Assembly (NCBI GenBank): GCA_022822405.1
Contig: JAJEBT010000168.1
Location: 1 to 64,000 of the forward strand
Length of the DNA stretch: 64,000 bases
Source of the DNA: Alphaproteobacteria bacterium
GTDB taxonomy: Bacteria; Pseudomonadota; Alphaproteobacteria; MPNO01; UBA830
Direction: 5' to 3'
The position numbers and the translations under genes were made by a program. The notes beneath the pieces were generated by a model. The model was not told where the DNA came from and did not search any database. It saw only the letters and a program-made list of their open reading frames with translations. This document shows positions 8,075 to 16,116 of this stretch, piece after piece; positions within the stretch are counted from its first letter, which is position 1; the number at the start of each line of letters is the position of its first letter.

Positions 8075-9312
8075 CGACGCTGCTGCCGCCGCCGAAACGA
8101 AAGGACCCGGTCCGGCGCACCCGCCTGCCGACCCGTCCCCCGGGAAACCGCTCGCGCGAGGGCCAGGGGCTGGCGGCGATGGCGGCAGCCGGCAGGTTCG
8201 CGCTACAGACATGCGGCAGCTGCGGGGCCGTGCAATACCCGCCGAGGCAGGTTTGCCATCGCTGCCTTAGCGATGATCTCGAGTGGCGGGACGTGGCCGA
8301 CGGCGGCACGCTGCTGGCCGAAACCACGCTTCGGCACTCGAACGACCTGTTCTTCCGCGACCGGCTGCCGTGGCGGCTCGGCGTCGTCGCGGCCGATGCC
8401 GGCCCGTCGATCGTCGCACACCTGGCCGAAGACTGCGTCCGCGGCGCGCGCGTCCGGCTGTCGCTCGGGCTCGACCGCGGCGGCGACGCGGTGGTGACCG
8501 CGCGGCCCGAAAATCCGGCGCCGAACGAGGAGGATGACCTACAATTGCGCGAAATGTCTTTCGATCCCAAGGGACGGCGCGTGCTGATCGTCGACGGCAA
8601 GACGGAGCTCGGCCTTGAGCTCGCCCACGCCTTCACCGCCGCCGGCGCGCGCAGCATCTTCGCCGGGTTCGCCCAGCCGTGGCGCGCCAGCGCCCATCTC
8701 GATGCGCTGAGGGAACTCGACCAGGTGACAGTATTTCCGCTCGACGTGACGGACACGGACAGCGTCGAAGAGCTGGCGGCAATGATCGGCGACAAGGTCG
8801 AGATTCTCGTCAACAACAGCTACCACCTGCGCATGGGCGGCGTGCTCGGCCGGTGCGACATCAACACCGCACATGACGAGATGGAAATCCACTATCACGG
8901 TCTGCTGCGCCTCGCCGGGCATTTCGGACCGGTGATGCGGTCGCGCGGCGCCGACGGGAATTACGGAGCGGCGGCATGGGTCAACGTGCTCTCGGCCTAC
9001 GCCCTGGTCAACAACCCGGCGCTCGGCACCTACTCGGCCTCCCAGGCGGCGGCGCTGTCGCTGTCGCAGTGCCTGCGCGCCGAGCTTGGCGACGGCGGCG
9101 TGCGGGTGGTCAACGCCTTCGTCGGCCCGATCGAGGACGAGTGGTACCAACTGGCGCCACCGCCCAAGCTGCCGCCATCGACGATCGCCGGGCGTATCGT
9201 CAGGGCACTGCGGGACGGCGTCGAGGACGTGCCCGTCGGCGCGGTCGCCGAGGAAATCCTCGAACGCCTCGCGCAGAATCCCAAGGAAATCGAGCGCGCC
9301 ATCCGGCTGTGA
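8071..9312 (+). CDS. DUF35 Zn-ribbon/OB-fold :: SDR fusion protein
   Basis: A 413-residue two-domain protein. Residues about 35-150 are a DUF35 module: a Zn ribbon with Cys48, Cys51, Cys62 and Cys65 (CGSC..CHRC), then an OB fold (GTLLAETTLRHS..., RVRLSLG). Residues about 168-400 are a short-chain dehydrogenase/reductase Rossmann domain: RRVLIVDGKTELGLELA, FPLDVTD, ILVNNSY, NVLSAYA and YSASQAAALSLSQ. The SDR Tyr321 is kept but the catalytic Lys of YxxxK is Gln325, and the glycine-rich loop reads DGKTELG. DUF35 proteins usually bind acyl-CoA and partner with thiolases, so the domain fusion ties a thiolase partner to a (pseudo)reductase. Its ATG overlaps the thiolase stop (ATGA). Confidence 0.88.
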   Translation: MTTLLPPPKRKDPVRRTRLPTRPPGNRSREGQGLAAMAAAGRFALQTCGSCGAVQYPPRQVCHRCLSDDLEWRDVADGGTLLAETTLRHSNDLFFRDRLPWRLGVVAADAGPSIVAHLAEDCVRGARVRLSLGLDRGGDAVVTARPENPAPNEEDDLQLREMSFDPKGRRVLIVDGKTELGLELAHAFTAAGARSIFAGFAQPWRASAHLDALRELDQVTVFPLDVTDTDSVEELAAMIGDKVEILVNNSYHLRMGGVLGRCDINTAHDEMEIHYHGLLRLAGHFGPVMRSRGADGNYGAAAWVNVLSAYALVNNPALGTYSASQAAALSLSQCLRAELGDGGVRVVNAFVGPIEDEWYQLAPPPKLPPSTIAGRIVRALRDGVEDVPVGAVAEEILERLAQNPKEIERAIRL

Positions 9313-9341
9313 CGCCGCGCGCAGAAGACAGGGCGCATCCC

Positions 9342-10148
9342 ATGGCAGGTTCGACCAAATCAGGAAACCGCACAGGTATTCTCTCAAGCCTGCTGGACGG
9401 CATCGTCGGCGGCAGCATCAGGGTCATCGATCTCACGATGACTCTCGACCAGCAGGTTCCGACCATCGTCCTGCCGCCCGAACTCGGACAATCGTGGCCG
9501 TTCCGGATGGAAGAGATCTCGCGCTACGATCATCGCGGTCCTGCAACCTACTGGAACAACTTCTCCTGCGGCGAACATACCGGTACGCATTTCGACGCGC
9601 CGATCCACTGGATCTCGGGGAAGGACCTTCCGAACAACGCCACCGACACCATCCCGCCGGAAATGTTCCTCGCCCATGCCTGCGTCGTCGACTGCTCGGC
9701 CGAGGCCGAGGCCGATCCCGACTACCTGCTGACGGTCGAGCGGGTCATGGAGTGGGAGGACGAGCACGGAGAGATACCGCCACGGTCGTGGCTCCTGATG
9801 CGGACGGACTGGTCGCTCAGGCGCGATCCGGTGGCCTATCTGAACATGTCCGACGAGGGCTCCCACACGCCGGGGCCCCACGAGGATCTCGTTCCGTGGC
9901 TGATCGACGAGCGCGACGTCATCGGGTTCGGCTGCGAGGCCGTGGGCACCGATGCCGGCCAAGCGCAGCACTTCGGGGTGCCCTTTCCCTGCCACTATCA
10001 CATGCACGGGCGCGGGCGGTTCGGGCTGCCGGCGCTGACCAACCTCGACAAGCTGCCGCCCCGGGGCGCCCTCCTGATCACGCCGCCACTCAAGATCCGG
10101 CAAGGGTCCGGAAGTCCGGTGCGGGCGCTTGCGTTGCTCGAGGAATAG
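9342..10148 (+). CDS. Cyclase-family metal-dependent hydrolase
   Basis: A 268-residue member of the cyclase/kynurenine-formamidase-like superfamily. The metal-binding signature HTGTHFDAPIHW sits at residues 79-90, followed by LTVERVMEWE, the WLLMRTDWS strand and GFGCEAVGTDAGQA, all usual blocks of the family. Members hydrolyse amides, lactones or enol esters using Zn or Mn. The start is the ATG at 9342, where the conserved IRVIDLTMTLDQQVP N-terminal strand follows soon after. It sits 29 bases after the SDR fusion and 12 before the CoA ligase, probably in one operon. The substrate is unknown; ring opening or amide hydrolysis of a catabolic intermediate would fit. Confidence 0.88.
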   Translation: MAGSTKSGNRTGILSSLLDGIVGGSIRVIDLTMTLDQQVPTIVLPPELGQSWPFRMEEISRYDHRGPATYWNNFSCGEHTGTHFDAPIHWISGKDLPNNATDTIPPEMFLAHACVVDCSAEAEADPDYLLTVERVMEWEDEHGEIPPRSWLLMRTDWSLRRDPVAYLNMSDEGSHTPGPHEDLVPWLIDERDVIGFGCEAVGTDAGQAQHFGVPFPCHYHMHGRGRFGLPALTNLDKLPPRGALLITPPLKIRQGSGSPVRALALLEE

Positions 10149-10160
10149 GAGACCAGCGAC

Positions 10161-11705
10161 ATGGCCGACCAGACCGAACGTCATGCGCCGCCGTGCGAAG
10201 TCCACCAGGCGGGAAGCAGCCAGTACGGCCGCCTGTTCGCAGCCAGCGCCGGGCGCCACGCGGAACGGACGGCGCTCATCGAGGGCGATCGGCAACTCAC
10301 CTACGCGGAACTCGATGCGCGCGCCAACCGGCTCGCCCATGTCATGAGCGCCCGCGGGATCGCGCACGGCGACCGCGTTGCACTGCTGGCGCGCAACTGC
10401 ATTGCCTATATCGAGACCGAGCTCGCCGCCGCCAAGATCGGGGCGATATCCGTCAATCTGAACTGGCGTTCGTCGCCCGACGAACTCACGCACTGCCTCA
10501 ACCTGACCGGACCGGGTCTCGTGGTCGCGGCGCCGGAGTACGAGGAGGTGCTCGCCGAGGTCGGCTTTCCCGCCGACCTGGTCTTCGGAAACGACTACGA
10601 GGCTGCGATCGCGGCTTCGCACGACGACGATCCGGACTGCCTGGTGGACTCCGAGGACGGACTCGTCATCATCTTCACGAGCGGCACAACGGGACTCCCC
10701 AAGGGCGCCCTGATCAGCCACCGCGCCATGGTCGCGCGGGCGTTGGCCTATGCGACCGAACTCAAGGTTCCCGACCGGGACACGTTCGTCGCCTGGTCTC
10801 CGCTGTTTCACATGGGCGCCAACGATTTCGCCCTGTCGACCCTGCTGCTCGGCGGACAGGTGATGATCGTCGACGGCTATCAGCCCGACGAGATCATCCG
10901 CGCCATAGAGACGTGGCCGATTCACTACCTGATGGTGCTGCCGGGAATGATCGACGATCTGCTGAACCGCATGAGGGAAGCGGGGACGCAGGCGAAGGCG
11001 GTGACGATGATGGGGGCGATGGCCGACCTCGTTCCGCGGCCGCTGCTCAGGGACATTACCGCCTTCCTGAACGCGCCCTACGTCAACACGTTCGGCTCCA
11101 CGGAAACGGGACTGCCTCCGGCCACCGCCAACTTCGTCGCCGTCGGCACCGTCCCCGAAACGCTCTCGAAGCGGCTGAGCGGATTCTGCGAGGTGCGCCT
11201 AGTCGACCCCGATGACAACGACGTCGCCGACGGCGAGCCGGGCGAGCTTGCCATACGCGGCCCGACACTGTTCTCGGGATACTGGGCCAACGACGAAGCC
11301 AATCGGGAAGCGTTTCGCAACGGATGGTTCCACATGGGGGACGTCTTCCGCCGCAACCCCGACGGCACCGTGGATTTCGTGGACCGCGTCAAGTACATGA
11401 TCAAGTCGGGCGGCGAGAACATCTATCCGGCCGAGATCGAGCGCCATATCATGGCCGACGCGCGCATTGCCGACGCTGCTGTCGTCCGCAAGGCCGACGA
11501 CCGCTGGGGCGAGGTTCCGGTGGTGTTCGCGGCACGGCACGACCCCGCGCTGACCGCCGCCGATGTCGTCGACATGTGCCGCGGCCGCATCGCGAGCTAC
11601 AAGCTGCCCAAGGAAGTCCACTTCATCGATTTCGACGACATTCCGCGCAGCACCTCCGGCAAGATCCAGCGCCACCTGCTCGAGGACAGGCTCAAGGGCA
11701 GATGA
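10161..11705 (+). CDS. AMP-forming acyl-CoA synthetase
   Basis: A 514-residue ANL-superfamily adenylating enzyme that would activate a carboxylic acid to its CoA thioester. The ATP P-loop TSGTTGLPKG is at 173-182; other motifs are NTFGSTETGLPPA, GWFHMGDVFRRNPDGTVDFVDR, IKSGGENIYPAEIE and the C-terminal PRSTSGKIQR with the catalytic Lys. The start at 10161 has AGGAGACC upstream. It is last in the five-gene operon, so the cassette plausibly imports an acid (DctPQM), activates it here and processes the CoA ester. The chain length or aromatic preference cannot be read from the sequence. Confidence 0.92.
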   Translation: MADQTERHAPPCEVHQAGSSQYGRLFAASAGRHAERTALIEGDRQLTYAELDARANRLAHVMSARGIAHGDRVALLARNCIAYIETELAAAKIGAISVNLNWRSSPDELTHCLNLTGPGLVVAAPEYEEVLAEVGFPADLVFGNDYEAAIAASHDDDPDCLVDSEDGLVIIFTSGTTGLPKGALISHRAMVARALAYATELKVPDRDTFVAWSPLFHMGANDFALSTLLLGGQVMIVDGYQPDEIIRAIETWPIHYLMVLPGMIDDLLNRMREAGTQAKAVTMMGAMADLVPRPLLRDITAFLNAPYVNTFGSTETGLPPATANFVAVGTVPETLSKRLSGFCEVRLVDPDDNDVADGEPGELAIRGPTLFSGYWANDEANREAFRNGWFHMGDVFRRNPDGTVDFVDRVKYMIKSGGENIYPAEIERHIMADARIADAAVVRKADDRWGEVPVVFAARHDPALTAADVVDMCRGRIASYKLPKEVHFIDFDDIPRSTSGKIQRHLLEDRLKGR

Positions 11706-11879
11706 CGCGGGAGACCGGTGCACCCTGCGTCAGGCGCCCGAACCGGAACGCGGCCGGGCGGCGCCGGCAAGAGGGCCGTTCCGGGAGGCCTCCGCGCCAT
11801 GCCCGGAAAGCGCCCATTATCATTCCCGTCTTTGCCAGACAAGCGCGATGCCGGCAGGTATCCCCGGACACCCCAACCA

Positions 11880-11907
11880 CCCGAAGCTGCGCATATGCGG
11901 CTTCGGG
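11880..11907. terminator. Bidirectional terminator-like hairpin
   Basis: A 12-bp stem with two G-T wobbles and a four-base loop, centred on the CATA within CGCATATGCG. It lies between two convergent genes, the acyl-CoA synthetase (stop 11705) and the antitoxin (stop 11958). No T-run follows on either strand. Its position suits a shared termination or insulation element; the function is inferred. Confidence 0.5.
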
Positions 11908-11957
11908 CGAGTTGCACGGCAACGCATTCTGTAAATATCCCGAAACCGTATCGTCCT

Positions 11958-12239
11958 TCACGAAGACAAGAGCGCGCGCCTGACAGCCTCGGGTTCCTTT
12001 TCGATTATGCGCAGCAACGTCGCCGCCGGACCGCTGACCTGCCGCGTTCCCTGTTCCCACTTGCGATAACCCGACAGGCTCATACCCATCAGGGGCGCCA
12101 TCTGCGCTTGCGTGAGCTTCGCCTGCTTGCGAACCTTGCGCGGAGTCACCGGCGCGTGAACGATGGCCGGACCTTTTCCCTTCGCATGGGCCAGCGCCTC
12201 GTTGAGTGACTGGATCAGATCGTCCCCGAACGTGCTCAT
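11958..12239 (-). CDS. Xre-family antitoxin (HigA-like)
   Basis: A 93-residue protein with a C-terminal helix-turn-helix: TPRKVRKQAKLTQAQMAPLMGMSLSGYRKWEQGTRQVSG. This is the Xre/Cro fold of type II antitoxins, with a short N-terminal segment likely to contact the toxin. It is the downstream partner of the toxin at 12236-12574 and its ATG overlaps the toxin stop by four bases (ATGA). It would neutralise the toxin and repress the operon. The toxin-first gene order matches HigBA-type rather than RelBE-type modules. The immediate region is poorer in GC than its flanks, which suggests acquisition. Confidence 0.85.
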   Translation of the reverse strand: MSTFGDDLIQSLNEALAHAKGKGPAIVHAPVTPRKVRKQAKLTQAQMAPLMGMSLSGYRKWEQGTRQVSGPAATLLRIIEKEPEAVRRALLSS

Positions 12240-12574
12240 CGTCTCTCCCTTTCCTCGCCCTTGATTGCCCTGACTATCGCAGCTACGGCGCGGCGTTCCC
12301 CGGGATTCAGGTCGATCCGGTCGGATTTCGCATAGACGAGAAGCAGATAGATCGGAATCCGGTCGCCACCGTAGAAGTAAATTACCCGCGCACCGCCTCT
12401 CTTGCCACGGCCCGAAGCCGCGAACCGCAGTTTTCGCACGCCTCCGGCCCCCGGAATCTCGTCTCCCGCCAAGGGGTTTGCCGCCAGATAGTCAATCAGT
12501 TCGCGCCGCTCTTGCTCGCTAAAAAGCTTGCGAGCCTGACGAGTAAAGGTCGGAGTCTCGGCGATCGTTTGCAT
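12236..12574 (-). CDS. RelE/HigB-superfamily toxin
   Basis: A 112-residue protein starting MQTIAETPTFTRQARKLFSEQE. The block GVRKLRFAASGRGKRGGARVIYFY followed by PIYLLLVYAKSDRIDLNPGE is typical of RelE/HigB-like toxins, which cut mRNA on the ribosome. The conserved basic/aromatic core (Arg-Lys-Arg, RVIYFY) is present, so it looks intact. I chose the ATG at 12574; upstream in-frame codons belong to a non-family extension. There is no convincing Shine-Dalgarno, and a predicted promoter puts the transcript start almost on the ATG, so the message may be leaderless. It is the first gene of a two-gene toxin-antitoxin operon. Confidence 0.85.
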   Translation of the reverse strand: MQTIAETPTFTRQARKLFSEQERRELIDYLAANPLAGDEIPGAGGVRKLRFAASGRGKRGGARVIYFYGGDRIPIYLLLVYAKSDRIDLNPGERRAVAAIVRAIKGEERERR

Positions 12575-12581
12575 CTTGCAA

Positions 12582-12610
12582 CATATAGCCCATTGGGGCA
12601 TATCAAGCAA
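12582..12610 (-). promoter_or_regulatory. Candidate toxin-antitoxin promoter with internal palindrome
   Basis: On the minus strand TTGCTT (12605-12610), a 17-base spacer and TATATG (12582-12587) make a plausible sigma70-type promoter. The spacer and -10 hold the imperfect palindrome TATGCCC-CAAT-GGGCTATA (12584-12602), a natural site for autorepression by the Xre antitoxin. The transcript would start within a few bases of the toxin ATG at 12574. The match to consensus is moderate. Confidence 0.45.
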
Positions 12611-12848
12611 ATCGCGCAAAACCAGGTCGAATATGCTAGCCGCCCGACTCTTTGGCGATGGTTCGACGTCGAACTCTTGTCCGGCTCGATCACAACCGCT
12701 GCAGCCAACAGCCCATGCATGCTGGGAACGGCTCACCCCGCCATGAGCATCAATGCAAGGGGAAACCGTGTCGCAAAACCGCTGCGTCAACCCCGAAAGT
12801 TGCCCTTTATCGTTGCAAATCCGATTGTATAAATACGATATGCAATAA

Positions 12849-14046
12849 TTAATTGACCGAACCGAGATCCGGAGGGCCATTCTCCAGGGCCTCGCCCAAG
12901 CGCCGACGGTCGCCCTGATGGGCTCCCGGGAGGTCGGCAAAACGACCCTGGCCGCCGAGATCGCGGCAGGATGGCCGGGTCCTTCAACAACCTACGATCT
13001 CGAGGCTTCTGCCGCGCGGGACGCCCTCTCGGCGACGCCCGACAGGCTGCTCCGGATGGCGGAGGGACTTGTCATTCTCGACGAGGTCCAGAGGCTTCCG
13101 CATCTGTTCGAGGTATTGCGACCCATATGCGACGATCCCGCACGCAACGCGGCCTTCCTGCTCCTCGGCAGCGTCTCATGGGATCTGATCAGGGGAGTCT
13201 CCGAATCCCTCGCCGGAAGGCTCCAGTTCGTGGAGATGGGCGGCCTGTCGATCATCGAGGTGGGCCCGGAGAACCAGGACCGGCTGTGGATGCGCGGCGG
13301 CTTCCCGCGGGCCTACATGGCAGCATCGTCCGGCACATGGACGCGCTGGATGCACGCCTTCGCGCGTACGTTCCTGGAGCGCGACATCCCGGGGTCTCGG
13401 ATCACGGATACCTCCCGAGGCGCTCGGTCGGTTCTGGCGCATGCTGGCCCATTTTCACGGCCAGACATGGAACGCCTCCGAGCTCGCGCGCTCCATGGGA
13501 GTCAGCACGACGGCCGTGAACCGCTATCGCGACCTTCTCGCCGGCTCCTTCATGATCCGCATCCTGCCGCCATGGTTCGAGAACCTGGGAAAGCGGCTCG
13601 TCAGATCGCCCAAGGTCTATCTCCGCGACAGCGGCATCCTGCATTCCCTGCTGGATCTGGACGACATGGCGGGACTGGCCGCGCATCCGCGTTACGGGGC
13701 GAGCTGGGAAGGCTTCGCGCTCGAACAGACGCTAACCGCCCACGGCGACCGCAACGCGTATTTCTACGCCACGCAGCGGGGTGCGGAACTCGACCTCATG
13801 CTGCTACGGGGAAACCGGCGCTGGGGATTTGAATTCAAGTGCTCGGATGCGCCCGAGACAACCCGGTCCATGCACATCACGATCGAGGATCTCGGCCTCG
13901 AGCATCTCTGGGTGGTTTATCCCGGCGACCGCGAATACCCCCTTTCGGAGAGGATCACCGCGCTGCCGCTCGGGGCGGTCCACGGACTCGACCTTCGCGC
14001 TCCGGCGCCGCGCGCCGAAGGGCCTTCGAAACGGGAAGTCGGGTAA
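12849..14046 (+). pseudogene. AAA_14/DUF4143 ATPase, frameshifted
   Basis: Remains of an AAA_14 + DUF4143 ATPase, about 400 codons. The first frame holds Walker A GSREVGKT (just after the ATG at 12918), Walker B-like LVILDEVQRLP, SESLAGR and the FARTFLERDIP block. The frame then shifts by one base in the GGGG run at 13391-13394. The family sequence resumes in the other frame as RIPPEALGRFWRMLAHFHGQ and runs on through NASELARSMGVSTTAVNRYRDLLAGSF, the DUF4143 nuclease-like AELDLMLLR and FEFKCSDAP to TAA at 14044-14046. Family-like codons extend upstream to about 12852 (DRTEIRRAILQGLAQAPTVAL) with no ATG, GTG or TTG. An extended -10-like TGTATAAA lies at 12826-12833. Two lesions favour decay, but a sequencing error in the G run is possible. 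Confidence 0.8.
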
Positions 14047-14068
14047 CGAGCGCGGGCCGCGCCGCCGT

Positions 14069-14554
14069 TCAGTGGAGCCGGCCCCGTAGTCCGCGGACGG
14101 CGGAATCGACCAGTTCGCCCTGCCGTTCCGGGTCCATGCGCCCAACGATCAGGCGGCGGGTGGCGGCCATCGCGGTCTCGATCGAGACGGCGCGGACCTC
14201 GCGCAACGCTTCCGCCTCGGCCTGCGCGATCTTTTCCATGGCGGCCTGCTCCCGGCGCTCCATGACAGCCTCGAACTTCTGCTGCTCCTCGCGGGCCTGG
14301 CGTTCCGCTTCGCCGCGGGCATGCGCGACATGGTCTTCCGCGTTCTTCTTCGCCTCGCGCTGCTTGCGCTGGTATTCGGCAAGCTCCTGCTCGGCCAGAC
14401 GGCGCAGCTCCGACGCTTCCTCGAGGTTGCCGCGGATCGTCTCGATGCGCGCATCGAGCATGCCGAGAAGCGCCTTCTTGCCCGGCCGGTAGACGCCCGC
14501 GACGAGGATCACGAACCCGACGGCAACCCACAATGTCGGATCTTGCAGGTCCAT
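14069..14554 (-). CDS. atpF: F0F1 ATP synthase subunit b
   Basis: A 161-residue peripheral-stalk subunit. One N-terminal membrane helix (DPTLWVAVGFVILVAGVY) is followed by a long charged coiled coil rich in Glu, Arg and Ala. It anchors F1 (via delta) to the a subunit in the membrane. It is last in the F0 operon, and its ATG overlaps the b' stop by one base (14554). The pairing of b with a divergent b' is typical of alphaproteobacteria and phototrophs. The F1 genes are not in the window, also usual for this group. Confidence 0.92.
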   Translation of the reverse strand: MDLQDPTLWVAVGFVILVAGVYRPGKKALLGMLDARIETIRGNLEEASELRRLAEQELAEYQRKQREAKKNAEDHVAHARGEAERQAREEQQKFEAVMERREQAAMEKIAQAEAEALREVRAVSIETAMAATRRLIVGRMDPERQGELVDSAVRGLRGRLH

Positions 14555-15048
14555 CAGGTCCGTTCCTCCATCACCGCAAGGACCGCCGCTTCGGCGTCCT
14601 CGGCAGCGACGTCGACGGTGATCAGCCTCGAGGTCGCTGCCTGCGCGACCTCCGTGGCCACCTCGCGTATGTCGGCGGCGGCCTGGGCCCGCGCCGCCTC
14701 GATCCGCTGCTCCGCGGCTTCGGCCTCCGCCCTGATCCGCGCCTCGAGCTCGTCCATTCGGCGCGCGTTCTCGTCCGCCTGTTGCTGGCGGATCTCGCGA
14801 ATCATCGCCTGGGCCCGGGCGGCGGCGTCGGCCACGGCCAGCTCATAGGCCTCCCTCGCCTTTTCCGCTTCCGTTCTCGCCTCTTCGGCCTTCCGGATGT
14901 CCTCGTCGATGCGTTCCTCGCGATCCATCAGCAGCGTCGTCACCCGCGGCAGCGCAACCTTCCACATCAGCAGGTAGAGCACGCCGAACGTCACCACCAG
15001 CCAGAAGACCTGACTCAGGAAGGTCCCGATCTGTTCGATTTGAGGCAT
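14554..15048 (-). CDS. atpG: F0F1 ATP synthase subunit b'
   Basis: A 164-residue b'-type stalk subunit, homologous to b. It has an N-terminal membrane helix (IGTFLSQVFWLVVTFGVLYLLMWKVALPRV) followed by an extended coiled coil. The motif ALPRVTTLLMDREERIDEDI after the membrane helix is characteristic of b'. It forms a heterodimeric peripheral stalk with the b subunit of the next gene. It lies 27 bases downstream of atpE in the same transcript. The symbol atpF' is also used in the literature. Confidence 0.92.
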   Translation of the reverse strand: MPQIEQIGTFLSQVFWLVVTFGVLYLLMWKVALPRVTTLLMDREERIDEDIRKAEEARTEAEKAREAYELAVADAAARAQAMIREIRQQQADENARRMDELEARIRAEAEAAEQRIEAARAQAAADIREVATEVAQAATSRLITVDVAAEDAEAAVLAVMEERT

Positions 15049-15075
15049 GTCAGGGGCCCGATTCTTCGGCCTCCG

Positions 15076-15303
15076 TCAGAAGACGAAGAGAATGAGGAAG
15101 GCGATGACCAGCGCGTAGAGGGCAATGGCCTCGACCAGCGCGAAGCCGATCCACGTCATCTGCGTGACATGGGGCGCCGCCGCCGGATTGCGGCCAACGG
15201 CCGAGATGAACGAGCCGAAGATCTGCCCGATGCCGATGCCGGCGCCGATCACACCGATGGCGGCAAGCCCCGCGCCGATGAGTTTCGCTGCTGTGGGATC
15301 CAT
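15076..15303 (-). CDS. atpE: F0F1 ATP synthase subunit c
   Basis: A 75-residue hairpin of two membrane helices that oligomerises into the proton-driven rotor ring. The glycine-rich first helix (IGAGLAAIGVIGAGIGIGQIFG), the polar loop GRNPAAAP at 37-44 and the carboxylate Glu58 in FALVEAIALYALVIAF are all present. No sodium-binding Gln/Ser pattern is obvious, so proton coupling is likely. An AAAGGAAAG Shine-Dalgarno precedes the ATG at 15303. It sits between atpB and atpG. Confidence 0.96.
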   Translation of the reverse strand: MDPTAAKLIGAGLAAIGVIGAGIGIGQIFGSFISAVGRNPAAAPHVTQMTWIGFALVEAIALYALVIAFLILFVF

Positions 15304-15355
15304 GATGGTCTTTCCTTTGTTGCGATGTTGGGATCTTGTCCGGTGACGCTGCGCC

Positions 15356-16102
15356 TCAATGCAGGTGCAGCGCGTCCGAAATGTAGAGGCATGTCAGGAC
15401 CGTGAACACGTAGGCCTGAAGGAACGCGATCAGCACCTCGAGTCCGGTCAGAGCGGTCGCGAACGCGAGCGGGAAGATCCCGGCCGCGCCGAGCGCCGGC
15501 ACGAATCCGGCGAACACTTTCAGCATCGTGTGCCCGGCCGTCATGTTCGCGAACAGCCGCACCGCGAGGCTGATCGGGCGGGACAGGTAGGAGATGATCT
15601 CGATCGGGATCATCAACGGCCACAGCACCACCGAAACCCCGGGCGGCACGAAGAAGCCGAAGAAGCGGATGCCGTGCTTCACGAACCCGAGAACGGTCAC
15701 GCCGACGAACACGACCATGGCCATGACAAAGGTCACGATGATGTGGCTGGTGAAGGTGAAGCTGTAGGGAATCATCCCCAGCATGTTGCCGAACAGGATG
15801 AACATGAAGAGCGTGAAGATGAACGGAAAGTACCGACGTCCCTCGTTGCCGACCGTATCGCGCAGCAAGTTGGCGCAGAATTCGTAGCACATCTCAGCGA
15901 GCGCCTGGAAGCGCCCGGGCACCAGCCGGAACTTGCGCCCGCCGAGCGTCATCAGCAGCACGGTGAGCGCGCAGGCGATGACCATCATCAGCGCGGAATT
16001 GGTGAACGCGATGTCGTAGCCGCCGACATCGAGCGGCATCAGTTCCCTGATCTCGAACTGCTCGAGCGGGCTGTGCCCGCCCGCGCCGTCTTTGCTTGCC
16101 AA
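15356..16102 (-). CDS. atpB: F0F1 ATP synthase subunit a
   Basis: A 248-residue integral membrane subunit forming the two proton half-channels. The diagnostic stretch SLAVRLFANMTAGHTMLKV with the essential Arg is at about 168-186, and LEVLIAFLQAYVFTVLTCLYISDA closes the protein. I start it at TTG 16102 (ASKDGAGGHSPLEQFEI), which gives the usual alphaproteobacterial length and has AAGGGACGGG just upstream. The frame is open further upstream, but that sequence overlaps atpI and is not family-like. It is second in the operon, 14 bases after atpI. Confidence 0.93.
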   Translation of the reverse strand: MASKDGAGGHSPLEQFEIRELMPLDVGGYDIAFTNSALMMVIACALTVLLMTLGGRKFRLVPGRFQALAEMCYEFCANLLRDTVGNEGRRYFPFIFTLFMFILFGNMLGMIPYSFTFTSHIIVTFVMAMVVFVGVTVLGFVKHGIRFFGFFVPPGVSVVLWPLMIPIEIISYLSRPISLAVRLFANMTAGHTMLKVFAGFVPALGAAGIFPLAFATALTGLEVLIAFLQAYVFTVLTCLYISDALHLH

Positions 16103-16116
16103 GAACCCGTCCCTTC

